Below are positions 43,180-53,590 of a DNA stretch of 64,000 nt, one piece after another (the stretch's first letter is position 1; the number at the start of each line of letters is the position of its first letter). Under the pieces are notes generated by a model. That model had not been told where the DNA came from. It searched no databases and worked only from the letters and a program-made list of their open reading frames with translations. The position numbers and the translations under genes were made by a program. Where the stretch lies: contig JAMWET010001084.1 in assembly GCA_024036415.1 (NCBI GenBank), positions 77,501-141,500 of the forward strand. Direction: 5' to 3'. Source of the stretch: Prochilodus magdalenae (Eukaryota; Chordata; Actinopteri; Characiformes; Prochilodontidae).

Positions 43180-44000
43180 CAAGTGTTATGCGTTATGAGA
43201 GCTTGTATGAGGCACGGCACCATTCGTCACACTTCTCCAACCAGTTCCTGTGCCCGAAGGCACTGTGCATCACCCTTCTGGAATACCCCATCATTGTGGG
43301 GGGACGTGATGTCCATGAAGGGCTGCAAACGGTCACCAAGCAGTGAAACATAACGATCAATGGCGTGTTCAGGAGAACTAGTGAACCCAACCCATGCCAT
43401 GAGAACACACCCACCATGGAACCACCACCAGCCTGCACAGTGTGCTGTTGACGAATGGGGTTCATTGGTTCTTAGGGTCTGAGCCACATACAGACTCTAC
43501 CATCAGCCCAAAACAACCGGTACTGTGGCTCATCAGACCAAGCCACATGTTGCCAGTCCAGTTAGCAACCTTTCGAGCCCAGGTGAGGCCCTGTGTCCGG
43601 TGTGGTGGTGTTAACAGAGGCACTCTGGTGGGTCTTCTGCCCCGTATCCCATGGAAGCTGATGAACTCTGCACTGACCTGCGGGATATGCGTGTGGGGCT
43701 CCTGCACTGGATGTGGATGTGGTTTCTGCCAGAGTCGCTCGTCTGTTCACACAGACAGTTCTAACCAGACACCGTGGGCACCTGTGGGTGACCACTGCAC
43801 TGTCCACTGTGGGTGGTGATGCTCTCTATGACGTATTCCCGGTACACGTGACGCTGTGGATCGAGGAATGTTAAATGCCACACAACATTGGAAATGAAAT
43901 GTCCCAGTCGTCTGGCGCCCACTATCATGCCTCATTCGAGCTCTGATGATCCATGCCACCTTGCCATGAACACGCTGGCCGGTGTTCAACCTCACTCACA
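43180..44000 (-). pseudogene. Degenerate Tc1 transposase of another lineage
   Basis: On the minus strand: GTFHFQCCVAFNIPRSTASR (helix-turn-helix region, 43900s), a linker with HRTQGLTWARKVANWTGNMW, the first catalytic block readable in a shifted frame as WSDEPQYRLFWADGRV (about 43530-43490), then TVQAGGGSMVGVFSWHGLGS, and a run ending HNDGVFQKGDAQCLRAQE where the second D is degenerate. At least five frameshifts or stops. The C-terminal E block is not found, the sequence ending near 43180. It is unlike the internally deleted family by motif (GVFSWHG present). Confidence 0.8.
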
Positions 44001-44095
44001 AGATAACATCACAGCTTGTACAGGTGTGGGTGTTCCCAAGCCGTGGCTCATTTGGCTGGTCAGTATAACTTTCACATCACAGGTAATGTTCAGGC

Positions 44096-44450
44096 TTTGG
44101 TCAACAAGTCTTGAACAAAGCCTTTGCTTGATTGACAAGTCAGGAACACAGTCTCTGACTGCTTAGCGAGCCAAGAACCCAGTCTCTGATGGGCTGACAA
44201 ATCAGGAACCCAGTCCTTGATTGGTCAACAAGTCAGAAGCACAGTCTCTGATTGGTCAACAAGTCAGAAGCACAGTCTCTGATTGGTCAACAAGTCAGAA
44301 GCACAGTCTCTGATTGGTCAACAAGTCAGGAACTCAGTCTCTAATTGGTCAACAAGTCAGGAACTCAATCTTGGATTGGTCGACATGTCAGAAACGCAGT
44401 CTCTGGTTGGTCAACACAGCCTTTCATTGGTCAATACATCAGAACACCAG
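44096..44450. repeat. 31-bp minisatellite, array 1, about 11 copies
   Basis: Unit GATTGGTCAACAAGTCAGAA plus GCACAGTCTCT, with GGAACACAGTC and GGAACTCAATC variants; divergent copies at both ends. Confidence 0.92.
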
Positions 44451-45051
44451 CCTCCCAGTCTTGAATAACCTCACTCCAGTCATCAGACCAGTCAGTGATG
44501 GAGTGCGGTTGGGTAAAAAGCTGCAGTAAAGCTCTGATACAGAAATGAAGAAACCTCCATCAGAATGTGTACTGGCTTCTGTTCACACATCAGCCCTGCC
44601 AGTAACTTTTCAGGAATTGTACTCAATCTTGTGCCGGTTGATTGTGCTATTGATCTACTGTTAGCTTCTATTGTCCACGCCAATATTAAACTCAGTGCTA
44701 GCAATTACCGCGACTGAGCACGCTCGGAAAAAACAGCGGCCTTACACAAGTGATGTTAACATTCAGATGCATTGTGTTCTCCCATCACACTCTCAAAACA
44801 CCTTCTTTTCCTTCATCGGATGAATAATATCAGTAATGTAGGATGGTGTAGCTCTCGGCTAGTAGAACACCAGTTCCGTGGAACTGTTCACAGCTTCATT
44901 TCCTCTCTACAGGCGGAGCAAAGACGGTAAAGACAAAGTGGAGGTTTTCAGAATCTATCATAATGCTTCTGACACTACTACTGCTCAGTCATATGTCTCT
45001 ATCCGGTAGAAACTAGCCACTACACTCTGTCTAGAAGAACAGGAATGCAAT
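44451..45051. other. Unassigned spacer
   Basis: Unique DNA between two related 31-bp arrays. No gene evidence. Confidence 0.35.
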
Positions 45052-45412
45052 CTGAAGGGTTGACAAGTCACAGCCTGTGATTGGTCTACAAGTCTTGATC
45101 ACAGCCTGTGATTGGTCTACAAGTCTTGATCACAGCCTGTGATTGGTCTACAAGTCTTAATCACAGCCTGTGATTGGTCTACAAGTCTTGATCACAGCCT
45201 GTGATTGGTCTACAAGTCTTGATCACAGCCTGTGATTGGTCTACAAGTCTTGATCACAGCCTGTGATTGGTCTACAAGTCTTGATCACAGCCTGTGATTG
45301 GTCTACAAGTCTTGATCACAGCCTGTGATTGGTCTACAAGTCTTGATCACAGCCTGTGATTGGTCTACAAGTCTTGATCACAGCCTATGATTGGTCTACA
45401 AGTCAGGAACAC
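45052..45412. repeat. 31-bp minisatellite, array 2, about 11-12 copies
   Basis: Unit GATTGGTCTACAAGTCTTGA plus TCACAGCCTGT, almost perfectly homogeneous, related to array 1 (GATTGGTCWACAAGTC common). The last unit ends GTCAGGAACACAG, like array 1. Confidence 0.95.
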
Positions 45413-45474
45413 AGCTAAGTCCGGTATAGAGCATGCAACATTCCCAACATTTATTCTTGTGAATAAGAAGCCAC

Positions 45475-45692
45475 ACGTGGTTGGTGTGGCTCAGTGGTTA
45501 ACACCTTCACCCACCAGGAAACTACCTCCCCATGTGGGAGGCGGGCGTTCAAATCCCAGTCTAGGTAGCAAATGCTGAGCTACACCAATAAGAGTTTATG
45601 GGCAAGACTAACACTACACTGGCCTACCTGTAATACGAATAACCTTGTAAGCCGCTCTGGATAAGAGTGTCAGCTAAATGCCTAAAATGCAA
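45475..45692 (+). mobile_element. tRNA-derived SINE
   Basis: The A box TGGCTCAGTGG matches TRGCNNAGYGG exactly. The B box CGTTCAAATCC fits GGTTCRANNCC with one mismatch, about 55 bp downstream. The 3' end, GCCGCTCTGGATAAGAGTG followed by TCAGCTAAATGCC and AAATGCAAATG, is the conserved tail shared by many teleost SINEs. Transcribed by RNA polymerase III when active and copied by LINE machinery. Length about 215 bp, near full size. I give no family name. Confidence 0.8.
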
Positions 45693-45734
45693 ATGTCACA
45701 TTGTGGACCTTAAGAAACCACGCCATGACCCATC

Positions 45735-46078
45735 TCCAACATGGCATTATCTTATTTGACTAACTGCATCAGTTTGTTAGTGTAAATGTAAAGTTCTCCA
45801 AACACAGATGGGTGCAGCATGGTGTTCCACAAGGCTCTGTTTTAGGGCCCTTACTGTTCCCATGATAACTGGAAAATAGAAATGCTTAATGACCTACATT
45901 AACTTGTGTGGTTGATTCTTTAGTCTTGCACCGAAGGGAGCCAGCCAGGAGACAAAATGAGCAGTGGAGTTATTTCTTTCAAGGCGATTCTCAGAATCTG
46001 GAAACACAGATTTTTCTGTGAAGCTGCTTTGAGACAACGTTGGTTTTAAAAAGCACTATACAAATAAATACTGATTGA
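45735..46078 (+). pseudogene. L2-like LINE fragment (RT motif plus 3' tail)
   Basis: At about 45805-45858 the plus frame reads HGVPQGSVLGPLLF, the diagnostic reverse-transcriptase block of non-LTR elements. It is followed after a large internal loss by GTGAAGCTGCTTTGAGACAA and AAAAGCACTATACAAATAAA (46018-46070), a familiar fish LINE/SINE 3' tail. The rest of ORF2 is missing. The split between RT motif and tail suggests an internally deleted copy, or two different insertions. Confidence 0.7.
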
Positions 46079-46383
46079 CGGTTTTTATAGATCAAAGATC
46101 TTACACGTGGGGCGAAGTCTTGGAACTAGGTATGTTGTTTCACCAGATGGTCAACTCTCCTAACCGATAATAGCCTAAAGGTATATGACCTTTCCGCTAT
46201 ATAAATATACACCACGTGATGTAACTGTGTATCCCAGGATTCAGATTCTGTGGTTAATGCGTGAAGTGTGAGCTCTGTCCCGGGGAAGCCGCCCTTCCCA
46301 GAGGGCAACAAATAGTCGACCCAATGGTTTTGGTATCAGTATGGTTTATAAATGGTACAATGGTACAAACAGTATATAAGACC
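46079..46383. other. Unassigned sequence
   Basis: About 300 bp; nothing recognised. Confidence 0.3.
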
Positions 46384-46505
46384 AGAGATGGGCACTCGAG
46401 TTAGTGACTCGAGTTTGAGTCGCACTTGAGTTGCATATAAATGGACTTCAGACTTGACTTGTAACTCGTCTATAGTAACTCCTGACTCGAGTCGGACTCG
46501 GTCCA
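46384..46505. repeat. ACTCGAGT-rich interspersed repeat
   Basis: Several ACTCGAGT/GAGTCG palindromic units (GGGCACTCGAGTTAGTGAC, TCCTGACTCGAGTCGGACTC). It resembles, from memory, a widespread fish repeat of the GACTTGACTCGAGT type. Confidence 0.6.
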
Positions 46506-46965
46506 AAATAACACTTGAAGATCAGGTTCCTTTCTATTAACATCCAGGCACGGTGTGCGGAAGTTACAGAAAAATAATTCCTTTGTGTATAAATACTTTA
46601 TTTCGTTGATTCGGGATACAGCCCACGGACACGGACGAATCACCACATCCGACTTGAGGCAGAGGCAGGTGCCGAAACAAAAACTGATACTGCTTCTAGT
46701 TTGTTCTGTTTGAGAGTTGTATAGCATGTCATTTTTGTGAGTAAATATTGTAAGGAAATACGTAGCATTTAAACAAAAAACAAACAAATACAGTTGTGTT
46801 TTGCACACTAAGTTAATTTCTTGTGTTTTTTAATCTACACTTTATGCTACAGTTACTATATATGCTTTGTGTAAATTGACATAAGACTCCAGCTTTAAGG
46901 TCCACTGAATGGTGAACTGTTGAACAGCTGTAGTGGGATGGAAAAACTGATATCTGACACTTTGT
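46506..46965. other. Unassigned AT-rich sequence
   Basis: No supported gene; the 112-codon minus-strand frame (46470-46808) lacks motifs. Confidence 0.35.
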
Positions 46966-47235
46966 ACACTCCTGTAAAGTCGATGATCTCCAAAAGAGAG
47001 TGCGTTCAGGCTCTAAAGAAGCTGAGAAATGGTCCTTCTAGATTAGACTGCTGTAATGACTTACTGACTGGCTGCCTTGCTTAAACCACATGGCTCTGGA
47101 CGTGTTCACCCAACACTGGCTTCCTGATGAGTTTTGCCTTGAGTACAAAGTCTTACTTTGACACATAAAGCTTCTAATGACCTAGCGCCGGTGTGTGGAG
47201 GCATTATAGCCCATCCAGACCACTTTGCACAACTT
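46966..47235 (+). pseudogene. L2-like LINE fragment (ORF2 C-terminus)
   Basis: The plus strand contains SRLDYCND (TCTAGATTAGACTGCTGTAA at 47038), then HWLPDEF, then EYKVLL and a run KLLMT, matching the common C-terminal pattern SRLDYCN ... HWLP ... YK.LLL..K.L. Stops (TGA after the KVLL block) and small deletions show it is dead. Same lineage, probably, as the fragment at 45735. Confidence 0.75.
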
Positions 47236-47236
47236 C

Positions 47237-47296
47237 TCTCTCTCTCTCTCTCTTTCTCTGTGTGTCTCTTGTTTACGCTTTCTCTCTCTCTCTGTG
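47237..47296. repeat. CT/TG-rich microsatellite
   Basis: Two CT runs with a short TGTG part between them. Confidence 0.85.
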
Positions 47297-47755
47297 AATT
47301 AAAAGCTCTTGACATGTTTGCTTTGCACGCTGGTAAATTGCTGATGCGTTATCAGCCGTCCACAGCGTGCCGTGCTGCGAAACACGGTAAATGAAATGCA
47401 TACATTAATAAGCCGAGATTAGCAGGCGTAGCGAAGGGACTCGGGGGCAGAATTCACTTAAACTCTCCCTCATCTGGAGCGCTGGTGATTGCATAGGTCA
47501 AGTCTGGGGCTGGTTTCTTAGCATGTTTAGCCGTGTAAGCTCATCCTTTAATCTAAAAAACCTTTTACTGCTAATGACTCAAAGGACTGCTCTTCAGACA
47601 GGCGGCGCGTCTGGCCTACATCGCGCTGCCGATGGAGATTCTCTATTCAGATTTGTGTGGCCTGGTTTAATCAGTGTCTGGGACGCAGTAGCACCTTAAT
47701 TAATGTTCGTTAATAGTGTGATCAAGTTTGCTTTATGAAAGTTAATGTAGTAGGG
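47297..47755. other. Unique sequence, possible conserved non-coding element
   Basis: Non-repetitive. It carries TTAATTAATGTTCGTTAATA, AAAACCTTTTACTGCTAATG and TTGTGTGGCCTGGTTTAATC, the AT-core-bearing type of string seen in developmental enhancers. Untested. Confidence 0.35.
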
Positions 47756-47759
47756 TGGC

Positions 47760-48960
47760 TGGGGTATGGTGTGCTACTACTAGCAGCCAATCACGGGGCA
47801 AGACGTGGTGCTATTACTATAATCTACCCAACACCAGGGTAAAGGATAGAGCTGCTACTACTACCAGTGAGTTACAGGGCAGGAGGTGAGGCCACTGATG
47901 CTGTACTCTTAAAGATGGTGTTTTAGTAAAGACCAGGGTTCTGTATAGAACCGCAAAAAACTCAAGCAACCATTTGCATGCTTTACTGGTTGTCCAGATT
48001 GATGGAGAATGTGTTCTGTATGATTCAATTTAAACATGTTCTGAATACCATCACCATGCACTGTCAAGCTTGTGGCAATAGAAGGACTCGTTTTGGTTCT
48101 TCTATACAGAACCCTAGCCAAATACAGGGTAGGGGGTGGGCATACTAATATCACTGGCCCAAATACAGGGCAGGAGGTGGGGCTACTAATACTGCTGGCC
48201 CAAATACAGGGTAGGAGGTGGGCATACTAATATCACTGGCCCAAATACAGGGTAGGAGGTGGGGCTACTAATACTGCTGGCCCAAATACAGGGTAGGAGG
48301 TGGGGTCAGTAATACTACTGCCCCAAATACAGAGTAGGAGGTGGGGTCAGTAATACTACTGCCCCAAATACAGAGTAGGAGGTGGACCTACTAATACTGC
48401 TGGCCCAAATACAGGGCAGGAGGTGGAGCTACTACTACTACTACTGGCCCAAATACAGAATAGGAGGTGGGGCTAGTAATACTACTGGCCCAAATACAGA
48501 GTAGGAGGTGGATCTACTAAGGCTATCAGCCCAACCACAAGGCAAACAGTGGGACTACTAATACAACTGGCCCAAAGTACCCGGCAGAAGGTTGGCATAC
48601 AAATACTATTGGCCCAAATACAGGGCAGTAGGTGGGTACACTCCTACTTATGGCCCAAGTACGTGGCAGGAGGTGGGACTACTAATACAACTGACTCAAA
48701 GACCTAGCAAAGGGTGGAGTTAAAAATACAACTGGCCCAAATACAGGGCAGGAGGTGGAGCAACTAACACTACAACTACTACTGGGTCTATTAACATTAC
48801 CAGCCCAGTTAGAGGACAGGAGGAGGACTAGTACTACTGTCAGTCATTTACAGGGTGGATGGCTACGGCACTAATGCTATCAGCTCAGTGACAAGACAAG
48901 AGGTCAGGCTCCTCCTACTACTGCCAGCCAGTCACAGGGCAGAAGGTGGGGATCCTGATA
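47760..48960. repeat. ~41-bp minisatellite, core at 48110-48780
   Basis: Core unit is GGCCCAAATACAGGGTAGGA, GGTGGGGCTACTAATACTGC, with about 15 good copies and degenerate copies on both sides (from CACAGGGCAAGACG near 47790 to CACAGGGCAGAAGG near 48930). A stretch with unrelated sequence lies at 47915-48110. Confidence 0.88.
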
Positions 48961-49615
48961 GAATAAGCCAAAATCTATATATTTCACAGAATTCAGACTC
49001 AGATGGACGTGTTTACATGTCAAACAAGGCCGGATGCTTCCCCTCCTATTTCTGGAGCTACAAGTCCATCGTTAATATTCATCCGTAGCTTCAGTGTTCA
49101 GCCCCCTTAGCATCCAGACATGCTGAAACAAACAAACAACATATGCTAGCTCTCTTCTCCGTCTTTAATTATTGAGCCGTCTGCTGTTGTGTTTGAAACA
49201 TAAACACTTCTAGGGTACACGGTGTGTTTACAGGAAAATGAACAGTGCTTTAAAAGATGAGCGGTGACGGTAAATACACTGTATGTGGACATATGGCGGT
49301 GACATCAAGGTGCTGTGATCGTGTGTAGGCTTGTCTTGTAAACAGATACAGCGTTCAGGTACCACATTGGTGTTTACTAAACACGTATGACTCAGTGATA
49401 TCTGGCATCCAACCTCACCCTAACATATTGCTCAGTTTGTAGTCATGCATATATGCAGTGTAGAGGAACTTGTACTCGGAGTGAGCCGCTACCAGCAGGC
49501 TGCTGGATCCACACATGTCTTTACCACACGGAGTTCATTATTACATTAACACTGTAACACTAACACGGTGTTTAGTACTGAGTCTATAGCCTCAGTGTCT
49601 GGCCTGCTACCCTCC
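48961..49615. other. Unassigned sequence
   Basis: Unique; no feature recognised. Confidence 0.35.
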
Positions 49616-50410
49616 TCCTCAGCTCACTGGCCACTTTATTAGAAACACCCACCTTGTACTTCCACTAACTGGCCACTTTATTAGAAACACCTACCTTGTA
49701 CTTCCGCTAACTGGCCACTTTATTAGAAACACCTACCTTGTACTTCCGCTAACTGGCCACTATACTGGAAACATCTTTATTAGAAACACTGGCTTTATAC
49801 AGCATCTAGCTGGCCACTTTATTAGAAACACCTACCTTGTACTTCCACTAACTGGCCACTTTATTAGAAACACCTACCTTGGACTTCCGCTAACTGGCCA
49901 CTTTATTAGAAACACCCACCTTGTGCTTCCACTAACTGGCCACTTTATTAGAAACACCCACCTTGTACTTCCACTAACTGGCCACTTTATTAGAAACACC
50001 CACCTTGTACTTCCACTAACTGGCCACTTTATTAGAAACACCCACCTTGGACTTCCGCTAACTGGCCACTTTATTAGAAACACCCACCTTGTACTTCCAC
50101 TAACTGGCCACTTTATTAGAAACACCTACCTTGGACTTCCGCTAACTGGCCACTTTATTAGAAACACCTACCTTGGACTTCCGCTAACTGGCCACTTTAT
50201 TAGAAACACCTACCTTGGACTTCCGCTAACTGGCCACTTTATTAGAAACACCCACCTTGTACTTCCACTAACTGGCCACTTTATTAGAAACACCTACCTT
50301 GTGCATCCACTAGATGGGCACTTTATTAGAAACACCTACCTTATATAGTCTCTACCTGGCCATTTTATTAGAAACACCTACCTTGTTCTTCCACTAACTG
50401 GCCACTTTAT
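49616..50410. repeat. 42-bp minisatellite, array 2, about 19 copies
   Basis: Same monomer as array 1 (TGGCCACTTTATTAGAAACA), here followed by CC(C/T)ACCTTGTACTTCC and (A/G)CTAAC. One shortened unit lies at 49760-49800. The array decays at its right end (50290-50540), and a lone inverted monomer occurs at about 50632-50657 (GAGGTGTTTCTGATAAAGTG). Confidence 0.95.
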
Positions 50411-50659
50411 TAGTGTAAATGCAAAGTAAGCGTTTTTAACAACCAACTTTATCAGAACGTAATTAACTGGACACTATATCGGAATCACCTTATACAGTCC
50501 TCAACAGGCTACTTTATCAGAATCACCTACCGTGTACTTCCACTCACCTGATCACTTCATGGTGATGGGTAATGTTCAGCAAATGAGCTCCAGGCTTTAA
50601 CGGCACACTAGCGACGTGATGCAGCGAGGGAGGTGTTTCTGATAAAGTGGCCAGGAAGC

Positions 50660-51640
50660 TTTTATCAGCATGTCCGATTCATCATTTGAGTTACTTGGTT
50701 CTCCGGAGCCTGAACGGGAAGCTGGCAGGCCTTGAATCTTAATTAGCGGTGAGTGCATGGTCAATTAATTTTTCAATGAAGTGTCTGACACTCGAGTCAT
50801 ATCTGAAGGGGGATCGCAGATCCGGAGCGGTGTTAATGAGCCGCCAGGATTCGTCCAGGAATATCGACTGGGTTTGGCTGGAAGAGTAAGAGTAAGTCCA
50901 GACTCTAACCTGGTGATGCCGACTGTAATGCATCACTCTTATTGATTATACGGTCCCGCAACTGTGTTTATATAGCGCAGCAATGAGGAGGGTGACTTAA
51001 AACGTTAATGAGGTCATTTTCAAGAGAAATGTTCAGGCTCAGTGTGTTCAGGCTCGGTGTGTAAATCACCCTAATCTAATCCAGCCCTAATCAGTTATAC
51101 TGCTAATCTCATAACTGTGTTTAAATATGAATGCAGTGTAAATTGAATGCGTATCGAACCATAACGACCCTTCTCCTCACTCCGTCCTGCGCTGACTCTC
51201 TCGCGGACTCTCTCGCGGCTGAACCCAGCCTCTCCGGGGTTGTGGCGTGAATTAAATCGCTGCCCTTTTTGACAGGTGGGAAACTCATTTTTTGGCTGCT
51301 CGCGTCAAGTTTCCTGGAGTGCAAGAAGACAACAGGCAGAGACGCCTGTCTTCAAAGGGCAGTCGTATGGGCGTCCTGATCTGTGTTGATATACAGCTTA
51401 TCTGGGAAATGAAAAGGTCAAGGTGCTGGAGGATTAGGCCCGGAATTAGGCTGGAATGCCTGAACCGTTCCAGTACAGCAGCGATGAGGGAGTATTATAG
51501 TGCTGTACCGCGTGATTAGATGGTCTGCCGCTTGTATATTCGGACGTCTGGGCTTGAGTTCTGGCTGTCAGTCAAACCAGGAGTCAATGACTTTAACTCT
51601 CTCAAGACCCAAAACGTTTTGGTCCTTCAAAGTGTTCAGT
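50660..51640. other. Unique sequence, possible conserved non-coding element
   Basis: Non-repetitive. 50715-50800 has CTTAATTAGCGGTGAGTGC and GGTCAATTAATTTTTCAATG, homeodomain-type AT cores. No coding evidence. Confidence 0.35.
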
Positions 51641-51789
51641 TTACTGAACTTCTAGGAGCAACAGCGACTTGACCTGCCTATGTCCACATAGGTGTATATG
51701 GTCTGGGGTGATCAGGACTAGATCAGTACAGTCTGTAGTGGTGTAGTCGTGTTCTGGTGGGCACTGCTGTGTGAGCAGTTTGGCAGCTC

Positions 51790-52170
51790 TCATGAACATC
51801 CTCACACAGTTCCTGCAGATGGTGCAGTAGGGGTGGAGGTGGAGTGACACCAGGTCTTCTGGGCGTGTGACAACACACCGTTCGTCTCGGTGCTGACCAC
51901 GGTGCCTCCACAAGGATGTGAGTGTTTGGTGACGGTGACGTGGTGTTAAGGACAGTCGTGGTAACGCTCTGTGTGCATGTAGTCCTGCGTGGTGCAGCCG
52001 TCTGCCGATGGTGCTGCACTAACAGGAGGACTCACACCACTGCTCGCTGGAGGTCTGTAATGGTGGCTGTTGGGTCAGTCAGGTACAGAGATAAGACCCA
52101 TCCCTGCTTACGTCCCGTGTGCAGCTGAGGTGTCAAACCTACCCAGGTGCAGCTGTTGTTGTGATGGTGC
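51790..52170 (-). mobile_element. Internally deleted Tc1-derived element, copy 4 (truncated)
   Basis: On the minus strand RGQHRDERCVVTRPEDLV and HLHPYCTICRNCVRMF show the same deletion junction as copies 1, 2, 5 and 6. The FSDES block is missing: the sequence passes from VWRHRGQH directly to CCACGTCACCGTCACCAAAC (internal loss of about 140 bp). The outer end GGTGCAGCTGTTGTTGTGAT is retained near 52165. The C-terminal region beyond 51790 is replaced by unrelated DNA. Confidence 0.8.
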
Positions 52171-53590
52171 GTGTATAACTCAGTTTTGTAATTATATATG
52201 TTATAATGGATTGTAATAATGAGGTACTGTATATACGACAGCTGTAGACTTCTGAGGTCCGTTTATAGCACCTCCGACTTCTCCAGAAGACTCCAGTGAC
52301 AGACCAGTGCAGGGTGGCGAGGATCTAAGTGACATGTTGCTATGAATAATTCTCACGCTTCACCAAACCGACAAGCACCAGCCGCGTCAGCTACGACTTC
52401 ATAAGGCATGCGGCCCGTCTTCTGTGGCTTGCCAGCACAGCTGACTGAACCCGGTCAATTATTTAGCAATTAGACATCACTCATCAATCCCCCCCACACC
52501 ACCACACACACCCCCCTCTCCCAGCCGACACCTGGACGGAATAAGCTGATTCAGGATGAATTAGAAGATGGATGGACCGACGAAAGATAATCACATGAGT
52601 TCCTGCCTGTATGAATTTAGCAATTAGCATCCCACCACACAGAATAAATTAGAGGCCGATCCGAGCGGCGTGCGGGTTATGAATAATGTAGTGCGGTGCC
52701 TATAGAACAGTCCATTTGAAAATCCCTGCAGCAGATGAAATATTGATGCCAATTAAACCGCTGTCGGCTATTTCTATTTTCCTCCTAATAAAAGAAATAT
52801 GAACGCCTCCTCCGTAGCCTGCTCTCCTCACACAGCTGGCGGCGTGCCTTAAAGGTGCTTCGAGAGGACCCTCGAGCCGGAGCAAGCACAAACATACAGC
52901 GGGACTCGGCATAGGCGTTCTCAACATCTGCCTGCTTCTCCGAGGACGTGGGGTTTAACCAACAATGTAGCTCTGCTGAAACATCTGCCGCTGCCGTTTG
53001 CCAGCCTCCTACGGATAATAACTAATGAGCCGGCTCGGCGCGATCAGCAGAAAGCCAGAGACTCGGCAGCGCAGGTAACACACCTGTGCGCTAGCATCAC
53101 CTGGACTTAATTAATTTTGCCAGAGTTACATAAACAACTACAGAGGCAGCGGCAGCAGAAATGAGATCCTGCAGAGTTCAGGCTGAACGCACTTACTGCA
53201 TGCGCTCTGAGGTGAAGGGGATGTATTTGGGGACCCCTGGACATGAACTGTTACAGAGATGAAGTTCAATACGGCGTTTTTCTACAGAGCTAAGGATTGT
53301 AGCTTTTGTGCATTTTATCTTATTTATACTAAATAATGAATTCAATTCAGTAAATAAACAGGTGTGTGTTTAGATCAGTAGAGGACGAGTAACTGATTTA
53401 CACCTAGATAAACAACAGCAGCAAAGAATTTAACCCAAAACACACCAACTTTTATACTGCTGAAAACCAGAGTGCTTAATTAATTTAAAATTAGATGTTG
53501 GTCCTACAATATGAGTGTAGTGTTTCTAAACGTAAGTGAACAGGCTGGTCATATCTGTTTTACATTCTGTAGTCTTTCAGTGAGAGGCCG
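52171..53590. other. Unique sequence, strongest conserved-element candidate
   Basis: 52440-53230 has no repeat character and carries many homeodomain-type strings: ATTTAGCAATTAGACAT, TATTGATGCCAATTAAACC and GACTTAATTAATTTTGCC. CpGs are also frequent at 52830-53060. One simple-sequence patch (CCCCCCACACCACC) lies at 52488-52520. Enhancer function is inference. Confidence 0.4.

Noticed and set aside
45052..45412. CRISPR-like direct repeats
   Set aside because: Identical 31-bp units follow each other without spacers, in eukaryotic DNA; it is a minisatellite.
45480..45560. Functional tRNA gene
   Set aside because: A and B boxes are present, but the sequence does not fold as a clover leaf by eye and continues into a SINE body and tail.
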